From Selenomonadaceae bacterium (GTDB taxonomy: Bacteria > Bacillota > Negativicutes > Selenomonadales > Selenomonadaceae), in the NCBI GenBank assembly GCA_017554235.1, contig JAFZIV010000046.1, forward strand, positions 1-52,013: 52,013 bases of DNA. The letters are read 5' to 3'. Below are positions 5,857-12,624 of the stretch, one piece after another. How positions within the stretch are numbered: position 1 is the stretch's first letter; each line of letters begins with the position of its first letter. A model generated the notes under the pieces. It was given only the letters and a program-made list of their open reading frames with translations, ran no database searches and was not told the DNA's origin. A program made the translations under genes and the position numbers.

Positions 5857-5885
5857 ATTATACGCGATAACTTCAAAAATGTTAA
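5857..5885 (-). promoter_or_regulatory. Promoter of the Nif11-type gene
   Basis: TTAACA-17-TATAAT on the minus strand. It is the most upstream copy of the shared leader-gene promoter. Confidence 0.7.
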
Positions 5886-5919
5886 TAGCTTTAAAAAATT
5901 TTTTCCTGCAAAAAAAAAT

Positions 5920-5931
5920 AGCCCGAAGGCT
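5920..5931 (-). terminator. Terminator of the 7462-5947 operon
   Basis: AGCC-TTCG-GGCT hairpin with a stable UUCG tetraloop, followed on the minus strand by ATTTTTTTTG. Confidence 0.75.
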
Positions 5932-5946
5932 TAAAAAAAATTTATT

Positions 5947-6186
5947 TTAAATATCAAGCGTAGTTTTCATACTCTCGACAATATCTGCGTACAAAATTCC
6001 GGCGGAATCTGCTCCGTACTTATCGCCAATCAACAAATTATTTGTCTTGATAAATTGCGAAAGTTCATGTACCTGCGACGCTTGCAAATTACTTTTCGGA
6101 TTGTCCAAATTTATCGTGCGCGTGTCGCCGTCTGCAAATCCCAATTTTATCTTCAAAATATACGTTTGCTTGTACGTATCTGCCAA
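5947..6186 (-). CDS. DUF2922-like small protein
   Basis: The TTG at 6186 is taken as start because GAAGGTG lies six bases upstream and it falls just after the previous stop. The ATG at 6207 would overlap that gene. The 79-residue product (MADTYKQTYILKIKLGFADG, then DTRTINLDNPKSNL, ASQVHELSQFI) fits the pattern of DUF2922-type proteins: a beta strand, 'D..T.tI.l.NPk.nL', then a helix. Such proteins are common in Clostridia and Negativicutes beside DUF1659 proteins, and no function is known. It is the last gene of a five-gene operon. Confidence 0.6.
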   Translation of the reverse strand: MADTYKQTYILKIKLGFADGDTRTINLDNPKSNLQASQVHELSQFIKTNNLLIGDKYGADSAGILYADIVESMKTTLDI

Positions 6187-6187
6187 T

Positions 6188-6382
6188 TTATTCACCTTCG
6201 CTTTCAAGTTCCGTTATTACAATTTTATCCACGCTTACAAAAGTATTCGTCGTCAATGCGCAAAATTTATTTGCCAATTCATAAAGTTGTGCGTCGGTTG
6301 CGTTCGGATTAACGTAACCGATATTTTCTTTAATCGAATTATTATTCGCATCGCGCATATTAATTTGCAGTTTAACTTTCAT
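6188..6382 (-). CDS. DUF1659-like small protein
   Basis: The 64-residue product is MKVKLQINMRDANNNSIKEN, then IGYVNPNATDAQLYELANKF and VSVDKIVITELESE. The 'VNPNATDAQLYELANKF.AL...V.KI..TEL' layout fits DUF1659, a short family usually found next to DUF2922. ATG follows GGAGGCTAAAA, three bases after the upstream stop. No signal peptide, so the protein is cytoplasmic. The assignment rests on pattern and neighbourhood and is moderate. Confidence 0.6.
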   Translation of the reverse strand: MKVKLQINMRDANNNSIKENIGYVNPNATDAQLYELANKFCALTTNTFVSVDKIVITELESEGE

Positions 6383-6384
6383 TT

Positions 6385-6663
6385 TTAGCCTCCATAATTC
6401 GCCGCGTCATAAACTCTCGTGACTTGCGACGTTGTAATATGTGCGGACTTAATTCCTGACAATGCCGCTCCATTTTCTGAAACCAAAAAAGTTGCCAAAT
6501 TTGTAATTTTTTTCTGCGACGTTTCATCAACAGAATTAAAATTTCTCAACCGCGTTTTAAATTGCGTCACTGCCACCGAATTTGCCGCAAAAGGCTCAAA
6601 AGTGTACGATTTTGTCGTAGCATCGGCGAACGCAAAATTTACGCTCAATGCTGAACTACTCAC
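6385..6663 (-). CDS. DUF2922-like small protein
   Basis: This 92-residue product starts with GTG and overlaps the upstream stop by eight bases. MSSSALSVNFAFADATTKSY leads into a central helix (TSQKKITNLATFLVS) and a C-terminal strand (KSAHITTSQVTRVYDAANYG) that resembles the 'A.I..T....IYD' end of DUF2922 proteins. GGAG lies ten bases upstream. It is the third gene of the operon, and the overlap indicates translational coupling. Function unknown. Confidence 0.6.
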   Translation of the reverse strand: MSSSALSVNFAFADATTKSYTFEPFAANSVAVTQFKTRLRNFNSVDETSQKKITNLATFLVSENGAALSGIKSAHITTSQVTRVYDAANYGG

Positions 6664-6952
6664 TATCTATCATCTCCGTTGAAATTTTTTTAACCGACAG
6701 CACGTCAAAATTATCATCTTGACCGCTGAAAAGCCACATCAAACCATTTACTCCATTATGCAACGCTTTATCTTCGCGATCGTCATCTTCATCATTTACA
6801 GTTTCTGCCGCCGTTACCGTGCTGTTTACTCCATTTATCGTAATATTTTTTTGTCCGACAGGAGTTTCGCCTTCTTGACAAATATTTCCGTCGCGATTCA
6901 GATAAGCATTAAATTTTATCGTGCAAACATAATCTGACGCATAATCGTACAT
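6656..6952 (-). CDS. Hypothetical small protein
   Basis: The ATG at 6952 (MYDYASDYVCTIKFNAYLNR) is chosen because GGAGG lies seven bases upstream. A GTG at 6958 is the alternative. The 98-residue product has beta-type segments, an acidic NDEDDDRED stretch around residue 60 and an ending KKISTEMIDSE. I do not recognise a family. It sits between the retropepsin-like gene and the DUF2922-like gene in the same operon. The first segment (YVCTIKFNAYLNRDGN) has the alternation of a strand and resembles the first strand of its neighbours, so all four small proteins may be related in fold. Confidence 0.65.
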   Translation of the reverse strand: MYDYASDYVCTIKFNAYLNRDGNICQEGETPVGQKNITINGVNSTVTAAETVNDEDDDREDKALHNGVNGLMWLFSGQDDNFDVLSVKKISTEMIDSE

Positions 6953-6967
6953 TTTCACACCTCCAAC

Positions 6968-7462
6968 TCAATAAATCATAAAATCTATTAAAAAACTGTC
7001 AATATCTTGAATTAAAATGCCGTCAATTTGCGGATAAAGTTTCCCGTTTAATTCTTTAATTTTAAATTCTCGCTCCAAATTTTGTTCATCACTCATTTTT
7101 ACTATAAAATTTCCGTTTACAGTGTCAAATGTATATTCCATTCCATAAAATAAAGTTGCACTCAATAAAAATGGAAATTTTAATCGCGGTTCTCTCGGCA
7201 CAAATACTTCAAAATCTTTAAAATTTAACTGACCAATTTCAAAATTTTTTATTGAATATACAAATCCTCTTTCATCACCGCCAAATCCGCTTATAAATCC
7301 GTCTTTCAATATCAACTTTGTATCGAAATATTTTTCAAAAATTGCAGGTACTATCGAAAAAATAGGAATTACTGCTCCTGTATCAATTAATGTCGGCAAA
7401 TTATAAATTTCGATTACAGGTCGCTGATAATTTTTTTTCATAGGTATTGAAAATTCTTTCAC
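6968..7462 (-). CDS. Retropepsin-like aspartic protease domain protein
   Basis: The 164-residue product starts with GTG behind AGGTGATGAT. Near residue 25 it has LPTLIDTGAVIPIFS, the hydrophobic-hydrophobic-D-T-G-A motif of single-domain retropepsin-like aspartic proteases. Later it has the GFGGDERGFVYSI flap-like stretch and FPFLLSATLFYGMEYTFDTV, matching the 'LLG...L....v.fD' second half. Such proteins act as homodimers, one Asp per subunit. No signal peptide or membrane segment, so it is probably cytoplasmic. It heads an operon of small DUF1659/DUF2922-like genes. The substrate is unknown, and co-expression suggests the downstream proteins or their partners. Confidence 0.68.
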   Translation of the reverse strand: MKEFSIPMKKNYQRPVIEIYNLPTLIDTGAVIPIFSIVPAIFEKYFDTKLILKDGFISGFGGDERGFVYSIKNFEIGQLNFKDFEVFVPREPRLKFPFLLSATLFYGMEYTFDTVNGNFIVKMSDEQNLEREFKIKELNGKLYPQIDGILIQDIDSFLIDFMIY

Positions 7463-7526
7463 ATCATCACCTATAGAATTTTTTATTCATTTCGACGTTA
7501 ATAAATAAATTCCTGCAAAAAAAATT

Positions 7527-7542
7527 CTCCGACAATGCGGAG
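7527..7542 (-). terminator. Terminator of the amino-acid-binding protein gene
   Basis: CTCCG-CATTGT-CGGAG hairpin followed on the minus strand by AATTTTTTTT. Confidence 0.75.
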
Positions 7543-7575
7543 CGAAAAATTTTTTTATTGGATACGATTATTTAT

Positions 7576-8346
7576 TTACTTGAACCATTTATTATAAATT
7601 TTATTATATTCGCCGCTGTTTTTAAGATTTTTCAGAGCATTATTTATTTCTTGATGTAATTTTGTATCTGAATTGCGAATACCAATGCCATATTCTTCAT
7701 TAGTCAAATTTTTTCCTGAAATCTTCAATCCGTTAATATTTTTATCTGAACTCAAGACATATTCGATAACAGGTCTGTCAGTGATTAACGCGGCTCCGTT
7801 CCAGTGCTTAATTATTAAAAATTTATCCATCAAATTATCAAACTCAAGAACATTTGCATTTTTAACTTTTTTTGCAATATCTGCGCCGGTCGTTCCACTT
7901 TCAACAAAAATTATTTTACCTTCGAGGTCTGAAAGTGAATTAATTTTGCTGTTAGAATTAGCTACTATAGCCAATCCACTGTTGAAATACGGATCTGAAA
8001 ATAAAATTTGAGCTTTGCGCTCGCCTGTGATTGTCATCGCTGAAATAATCACATCGACTTCATTTTTATTAAGTGCGTCAATCAAATCATCAAAAACATA
8101 GTCATGAAATTCGACTTTGCAATTCATTTTTTCTGCGACGGCTTTAATCAAATCAATATCAAAACCTTGAAGTTCCTTTTTGTTATCGGTTTTAAACTCA
8201 AAAGGCACATAACCGACATTTACACCGACTTTAAGAACTTTAGCAGAGGCAAAAACTTTATTGTTGATATTGCCGCCGAATACAAAAGCCGCCGTTAAAA
8301 ACGCGAATAATGAAACAAACGCGAAAATTTTTTTAAATCTGTTCAC
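7576..8346 (-). CDS. Periplasmic amino-acid ABC transporter substrate-binding protein
   Basis: The 256-residue protein starts at GTG 8346, eight bases after AAAGGAG. A longer GTG frame at 8355 would place the start inside the ribosome site. Residues 1-34 form a Sec signal (MNRFKKIFAFVSLFAFLTAA...) ending in VFASA, without a lipobox Cys, so a soluble periplasmic protein fits a diderm cell. The mature part is a family 3 solute-binding protein: LKVGVNVGYVPFEFKTDN, LQGFDIDLIKAVAEKM, DVIISAMTITGERK and LNNALKNLKNSGEYNKIYNK-like ending. The ligand is probably a polar amino acid. No permease or ATPase gene is adjacent, so it works with a transporter encoded elsewhere or as an orphan receptor. Confidence 0.88.
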   Translation of the reverse strand: MNRFKKIFAFVSLFAFLTAAFVFGGNINNKVFASAKVLKVGVNVGYVPFEFKTDNKKELQGFDIDLIKAVAEKMNCKVEFHDYVFDDLIDALNKNEVDVIISAMTITGERKAQILFSDPYFNSGLAIVANSNSKINSLSDLEGKIIFVESGTTGADIAKKVKNANVLEFDNLMDKFLIIKHWNGAALITDRPVIEYVLSSDKNINGLKISGKNLTNEEYGIGIRNSDTKLHQEINNALKNLKNSGEYNKIYNKWFK

Positions 8347-8447
8347 AATAAACACTCCTTTAAAATATTTTAAAAATTTTTTTGACGAGTCATTATAAAA
8401 AAAAAACGGTATGTCAAGAAAAATTTTGAAAATTTGTAAAAAAAAAT

Positions 8448-8463
8448 CTCCGACTATGCGGAG
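8448..8463 (-). terminator. Terminator of the RHH gene
   Basis: CTCCG-CATAGT-CGGAG hairpin followed on the minus strand by ATTTTTTTTT. Confidence 0.7.
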
Positions 8464-8482
8464 AGAAAAAATTTGTAAGAAA

Positions 8483-8731
8483 TTATTTTTTTAACGGAAC
8501 GGATTCACCTGAAATAATTCCTTCAGAATTTTGATTATTGTTGTCGGAAAGATTTTTAAATTTTTTCGGCTTAAAATTATCTAAAAGGTCAATGCCTTTT
8601 AAAATAGCTTCAGTACGAGTAATATTTTTTTTCTTAGCGACTTTTAAAATTTTATCGTACTCAAATTCTGACAGTCTGAGATTGAGCTGTTTTTGTCTTG
8701 GAATTTTATTTTTCGGACGACCAATTTTCAA
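8483..8731 (-). CDS. Ribbon-helix-helix DNA-binding protein
   Basis: The start is TTG at 8731 with AAAGGTGG eight bases upstream; the frame extends to 8752 without a better site. The 82-residue product has a basic N-terminus (KIGRPKNKIPRQ), then a strand KQLNLRLS, helix EFEYDKILKVAKKKN and helix ITRTEAILKGIDLL, which is the ribbon-helix-helix plan of CopG/MobC-like proteins. The tail (NLSDNNNQNSEGIISGESVP) is probably disordered. It could be a transcription regulator or a relic of a mobile element's accessory protein. No partner toxin is next to it. It stands alone between two terminators. Confidence 0.68.
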   Translation of the reverse strand: MKIGRPKNKIPRQKQLNLRLSEFEYDKILKVAKKKNITRTEAILKGIDLLDNFKPKKFKNLSDNNNQNSEGIISGESVPLKK

Positions 8732-8842
8732 GTATACCGCCACCTTTAGCAAATTTTATAATTGTTTTAGATTATAGTTTCTGAATATCTAAAAATCAAG
8801 AAAAAAATTTTTTGAATATCTAAAACTTTTTTCGCAAAAAAA

Positions 8843-8870
8843 ATCTCCGACAAAATTTTTCATCGGAGAT
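8843..8870 (-). terminator. Terminator of alaS
   Basis: ATCTCCGA/TCGGAGAT perfect 8-bp stem with an A/T loop, followed on the minus strand by TTTTTTTGCG. Confidence 0.75.
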
Positions 8871-8889
8871 TGGAAATTTTTGTTAAAAA

Positions 8890-11505
8890 TTATTTTACAA
8901 TGTTCATAATCATATTTCGCGCAGATTCCAACATTTTTGGAATACCGTCAGGATTTTTACCGCCGGCTTGAGCCATATCGGGACGACCGCCGCCGCCGCC
9001 GCCAATATTTTTTGAAATTTCTTTAACGATTTTACCTGCGTGAATGCCGAGTGCAACAGCTTTTTTATCAGCTTTTACGACGAGATTAACTTTTCCGTCA
9101 TTAACTGCCGCCAAAACCACAACGCCTGTATCAAGTTTATCAAGAAGAAAATCAACATTTTTTCTAAGTTCGTCCATATCGCGAGCTTGTGCAACTCCCG
9201 ATAAAAATTTCAACGCGCCAATTTCTTCAACGCCCATTAAAAGTTTTTTAGCTTCGGCTCTTTCTTTTAATGCGTGAATCTCATCAATTTTCTTTTTTAA
9301 TTCTTTATCTTCTGCGAGAATTTTTTCAATTTGCGCGGGAACATCATCAGCGCGAACTTTTAAAATATTTGAAACAGAATTTAAAATTTTTGTTTGATGA
9401 TTAGCATCTTTTATGGCTTCGCGACCTGTAATTGCTTCAATTCGACGAACTCCAGCCGCAACTCCACTTTCGCTTAAAATTTTAAATCTGCCGATTTGTC
9501 CGACATTTTTAACGTGAGAGCCACCGCAAAGTTCGCAACTGAAATTTTCAACATTTACAACGCGAACAATATTTCCGTATTTTTCGCCGAATAATGCCAT
9601 TGCACCCAATTTTTTTGCGTCATCAATTTTCATTTGAGAAATTTCAACGTCAACCGCTTTTAAAATTTCTTCGTTGACAATTTCTTCAACTTCTGCCAAC
9701 TGCGCCGCCGTTACGGGTTCAAAATTTGAAAAATCAAAACGCAATTTTTCAGGCGTTACCAAACTTCCCGCTTGATGAACTTGTTCGCCGACAACTTTTC
9801 TTAACGCCGCTTGCAATAAATGCGTTGCCGTATGATTTCGCGCTGATGAAAGTTTTTTATCGGCGTCAATCAAAATTTTTACATTTTCGCCAACTTTTAA
9901 TTGACCTTCCTCGACGTAACTTTCATGATAAACAGTTCCGTCAGGAAGTTTTTTTGCATTACTGACTTTAATTTTGCCAAATTCGCTTAAAATTTCTCCA
10001 ACATCGCCGACTTGTCCGCCGCCTTCAGCATAAAAAGGAGTTTTTTCAAGAATTATTGCCGCATCGTCTCCGTCGTGAATTTCGTCAACTAATTTTCCTT
10101 TGCACCAAATCGCCGCAACTTTCGATTCTTTAACATTTTCGTCAATTTTTAAATTTTTTGTGTCAATCGTCGATAAATCGGGAATTTCTGCCCATTCATT
10201 AGCGGCACGAGCGGCGCGAGCGCGTTTACGTTGTGCGTCCATTGCGGCGTTAAATCCGTCTTTGTCAGGCGCAAGATTATTTTCAGCTAAAATTTCTTCC
10301 GTCAACTCGTAAGGAAATCCGTAAGTATCATAAAGTTTGAAAATAAAATTGCCGTCCATAATTTTTTTAGAATTTTTCATTTCAGCTTGCAAAAGTTCCA
10401 TACCTTGCGCAAGCGTCGAGGCAAATTTATCTTCTTCAATGCGAATTACTTTTTTAATGTAAGAAATTTTTTCTTGAAGTTCGTCAAAATCTGGAACATT
10501 TTTATAAATTTCATAAACTGCGGCAACTGCGCCTTCCAAAAAAGCATTTTTAATTCCCAACATACGACCATGACGAATCGCGCGGCGTAAAATTCTGCGC
10601 AAAACATATCCGCGACCCTCATTTGAAGGCAAAATTCCGTCCATAATCATAATTGTCATACTGCGAGCGTGATCCGCAATAACTTTGAACGAAATATCTT
10701 TTTTTGAATCATTTCCGTATTTTAAACCGCAACAATTTTCAACATATTTAATAATCGGAAAAAGTAAATCAGTTTCAAAATTTGTCAATTTATTTTGCAA
10801 AACCGACGCAAGTCTTTCAAGTCCGCAACCCGTATCAATATTTTTATGTTCAAGCGGCTCATATTTTCCCTCATCAGTTTTATTATATTGAGTAAAAACT
10901 AAATTCCAAATTTCCAAAAATCTGTCGCAATCGCAACCGGGCGCGCAATTTTCTTTACCGCAACCGCGTTCTTCGCCCAAATCGATATAAATTTCCGAAT
11001 CTGGTCCGCAAGGTCCGCCTGTTCCAATTTCCCAAAAATTATCTTCCATTTTTACAATTTGCGCAGGATTTAAACCGGGCTGTTGCAACCAAATTTTTTC
11101 CGCTTCATCATCATTTGGATAAATTGACACCCATAATTTTTCTTTAGGCAATCCGCAAATTTCCGTTAAAAATTCCCACGCCCAAGTGATAGCGTCCTGC
11201 TTAAAATAATCGCCGAATGAAAAATTTCCGAGCATTTCAAAATAAGTATGATGACGCGCAGTTCTGCCGACATTTTCAATATCGCCCGTGCGGACGCAAC
11301 GTTGAGAAGTTGTGATACGACGACGCGGCGGAGTAACTTTTCCCGTAAAAAATGCTTTAAACGGTGCCATTCCCGCGCCAATCATCAAAAGTGTAGGATC
11401 ATCTTTAGGAATAAGCGACGCACTCGGCAAACGTAAATGTCCGTGCTTTTCCTCAAAAAATTTTAAATAAGCCTCTCGAATTTCATTTCCTGTCATAAAT
11501 TTCAA
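8890..11505 (-). CDS. alaS: Alanyl-tRNA synthetase
   Basis: The 871-residue protein charges tRNA-Ala. GGAGG lies nine bases before a TTG at 11505. The ATG at 11496 (MTGNEIREAYLKFFEEKHGH) gives an alternative start three codons later. Visible landmarks are: the class II aminoacylation domain with TSQRCVRTGDIENVGRTARH and FEMLGNFSFGDYF; the arginine-rich GRGYVLRRILRRAIRHGRML; the editing domain with HTATHLLQAAL near residue 555 and CELCGGSHV near 660 (zinc ligands); and the C-terminal Gly-rich DHHA1 segment (ISKNIGGGGGGRPDMAQAGG). Length is normal for bacterial AlaRS. Sequence style fits Negativicutes. A hairpin with a T-run just upstream may serve as terminator of the preceding gene or as an attenuator. 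Confidence 0.97.
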   Translation of the reverse strand: MKFMTGNEIREAYLKFFEEKHGHLRLPSASLIPKDDPTLLMIGAGMAPFKAFFTGKVTPPRRRITTSQRCVRTGDIENVGRTARHHTYFEMLGNFSFGDYFKQDAITWAWEFLTEICGLPKEKLWVSIYPNDDEAEKIWLQQPGLNPAQIVKMEDNFWEIGTGGPCGPDSEIYIDLGEERGCGKENCAPGCDCDRFLEIWNLVFTQYNKTDEGKYEPLEHKNIDTGCGLERLASVLQNKLTNFETDLLFPIIKYVENCCGLKYGNDSKKDISFKVIADHARSMTIMIMDGILPSNEGRGYVLRRILRRAIRHGRMLGIKNAFLEGAVAAVYEIYKNVPDFDELQEKISYIKKVIRIEEDKFASTLAQGMELLQAEMKNSKKIMDGNFIFKLYDTYGFPYELTEEILAENNLAPDKDGFNAAMDAQRKRARAARAANEWAEIPDLSTIDTKNLKIDENVKESKVAAIWCKGKLVDEIHDGDDAAIILEKTPFYAEGGGQVGDVGEILSEFGKIKVSNAKKLPDGTVYHESYVEEGQLKVGENVKILIDADKKLSSARNHTATHLLQAALRKVVGEQVHQAGSLVTPEKLRFDFSNFEPVTAAQLAEVEEIVNEEILKAVDVEISQMKIDDAKKLGAMALFGEKYGNIVRVVNVENFSCELCGGSHVKNVGQIGRFKILSESGVAAGVRRIEAITGREAIKDANHQTKILNSVSNILKVRADDVPAQIEKILAEDKELKKKIDEIHALKERAEAKKLLMGVEEIGALKFLSGVAQARDMDELRKNVDFLLDKLDTGVVVLAAVNDGKVNLVVKADKKAVALGIHAGKIVKEISKNIGGGGGGRPDMAQAGGKNPDGIPKMLESARNMIMNIVK

Positions 11506-11530
11506 AATATCAAGCCTCCAAAAAAAATTG

Positions 11531-11552
11531 CCGAGAGAAAAATTTTCCCTCG
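11531..11552 (-). terminator. Hairpin with U-run between the kinase gene and alaS
   Basis: CGAGGGAAAA/TTTTTCTCTCG inverted repeat followed on the minus strand by GGCAATTTTTTTT. A weak promoter (TTAGAC-18-TATACT, -10 at 11557-11562) lies just upstream, which would put the hairpin at the 5' end of the alaS mRNA. It could be an ordinary terminator or an alaS leader attenuator. Confidence 0.5.
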
Positions 11553-11582
11553 ACAAAGTATAGCACAATAATTATTTAAAGT

Positions 11583-12407
11583 CTAATTTTGCAGTTCAGT
11601 CAAAAATTCTTCAAAGGGCAAACCGTAATTCCATTGCAAGCCTAAAATTTCAGCGTGAACAATACATTTAGTTACGAAGTCAGCCGCTTGTCTTACGGAG
11701 TCGCTAAGATTTTTTCCGTTAATGAAATTCGCCGCAACAATCGCAAAAAATACATCGCCCGTACCCGACCTGTCACTTCCCAGCTTGAGAGAAGTCACAA
11801 CATCAATTTTTCCTTTGTCGTAAATGAAATTGGAAATATTTTTGCCGTCGTCAAAATCAAAGGTTACGCCCGTAATGACAACACGTCCGCCACGAGTTCT
11901 CGACGCGATATTTGCCGCCATAGTCGCCAAGTCAGAATCAGAAATTACTCCGCCCGCCGGATACGGCTTATTAAGCAGCTCACAAGCCTCTGTAAGGTTG
12001 GGGGTAACCAAGTCTGCAAACTTCAACAAATCGCGCATTTTAAGGCACATTTCGCGCGTGTACGAGGCGTATATTTTGCCGTGATCTCCCATTACGGGAT
12101 CAATCATCGTCGGTGCATCAAATTCACTTAAAAAGTTGCTGACAATTTCAATTTGTGCCGCTGAACCTAAAAAGCCCGTTGCAATTCCGTCGAAGTGTAA
12201 ATTATTTTTCCGCCAACTTTCAATGTAAGGCGTCATCCTGTCCGTGTAATCGTCAAGAAAATAATTTGGGAAACCAGTATGCACGGCAAGAATCGCGGTA
12301 GGAAGTGGGCAGACTTGAATTTTCATCGCGGAAATTATCGGCAGTTCAACTGCTACCGAGCAACGTCCAAATCCCGTTATATCGTTAATTAAAGCAATTT
12401 TTTTCAT
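11583..12407 (-). CDS. Pyridoxal/pyridoxamine kinase (PdxY/PdxK type)
   Basis: The 274-residue protein of the ribokinase superfamily phosphorylates B6 vitamers in PLP salvage. The ATG at 12407 is chosen because MKKIALINDITGFGRCSVAV aligns with the usual family start; a TTG frame extends to 12443. Motifs: LPTAILAVHTGFPNYF (substrate side), TMIDPVMGDHGKIY, DLVTPNLTEACELLNKPY, and the C-terminal anion hole and catalytic base in GSDRSGTGDVFFA. Length is normal. It lies upstream of alaS and is separated from it by a hairpin. No strong ribosome site is visible at the ATG. Confidence 0.88.
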   Translation of the reverse strand: MKKIALINDITGFGRCSVAVELPIISAMKIQVCPLPTAILAVHTGFPNYFLDDYTDRMTPYIESWRKNNLHFDGIATGFLGSAAQIEIVSNFLSEFDAPTMIDPVMGDHGKIYASYTREMCLKMRDLLKFADLVTPNLTEACELLNKPYPAGGVISDSDLATMAANIASRTRGGRVVITGVTFDFDDGKNISNFIYDKGKIDVVTSLKLGSDRSGTGDVFFAIVAANFINGKNLSDSVRQAADFVTKCIVHAEILGLQWNYGLPFEEFLTELQN

Positions 12408-12469
12408 ATGACGTAGTTTAGCAACTTCCCTTTTTTTCGTCAAGAATTTTTATAAAACTCCACAAAAAA

Positions 12470-12495
12470 GAGCCCCGACTATTTAGCCGGAGCCC
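12470..12495 (-). terminator. Terminator of the giant surface-protein gene
   Basis: GGGCTCCGGCT / AGTCGGGGCTC stem (G-U pairs allowed) with an AAAT loop, followed on the minus strand by TTTTTTGTGG. Confidence 0.8.
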
Positions 12496-12624
12496 TTAAA
12501 GGAGTCTATGTTCTAGGGAACTTTTATATAGAAGGTTAGGAGACTTTGCTTAAGATGGTGGCGTATCTACGAGGTACGTTAGGCAAAATCCCCACCGTCC
12601 ATACAAATCCTCGTTTTATCTAAC
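12496..12624 (-). other. 3' untranslated region of the giant gene
   Basis: 129 bases between the stop codon and the terminator stem hold no ORF. A small hairpin GTACC-TCGTA-GATAC lies about 12566-12580, enclosed by GGTGG/CCACC. It may protect the very long mRNA, but this is only an inference. Confidence 0.35.

Noticed and set aside
8346-8420. Strong promoter of the amino-acid-binding protein (TTGACA at 8412-8417 and TATAAT at 8392-8397, minus strand).
   Set aside because: The spacer is only 14 bases, too short for a confident call, although both boxes are perfect.
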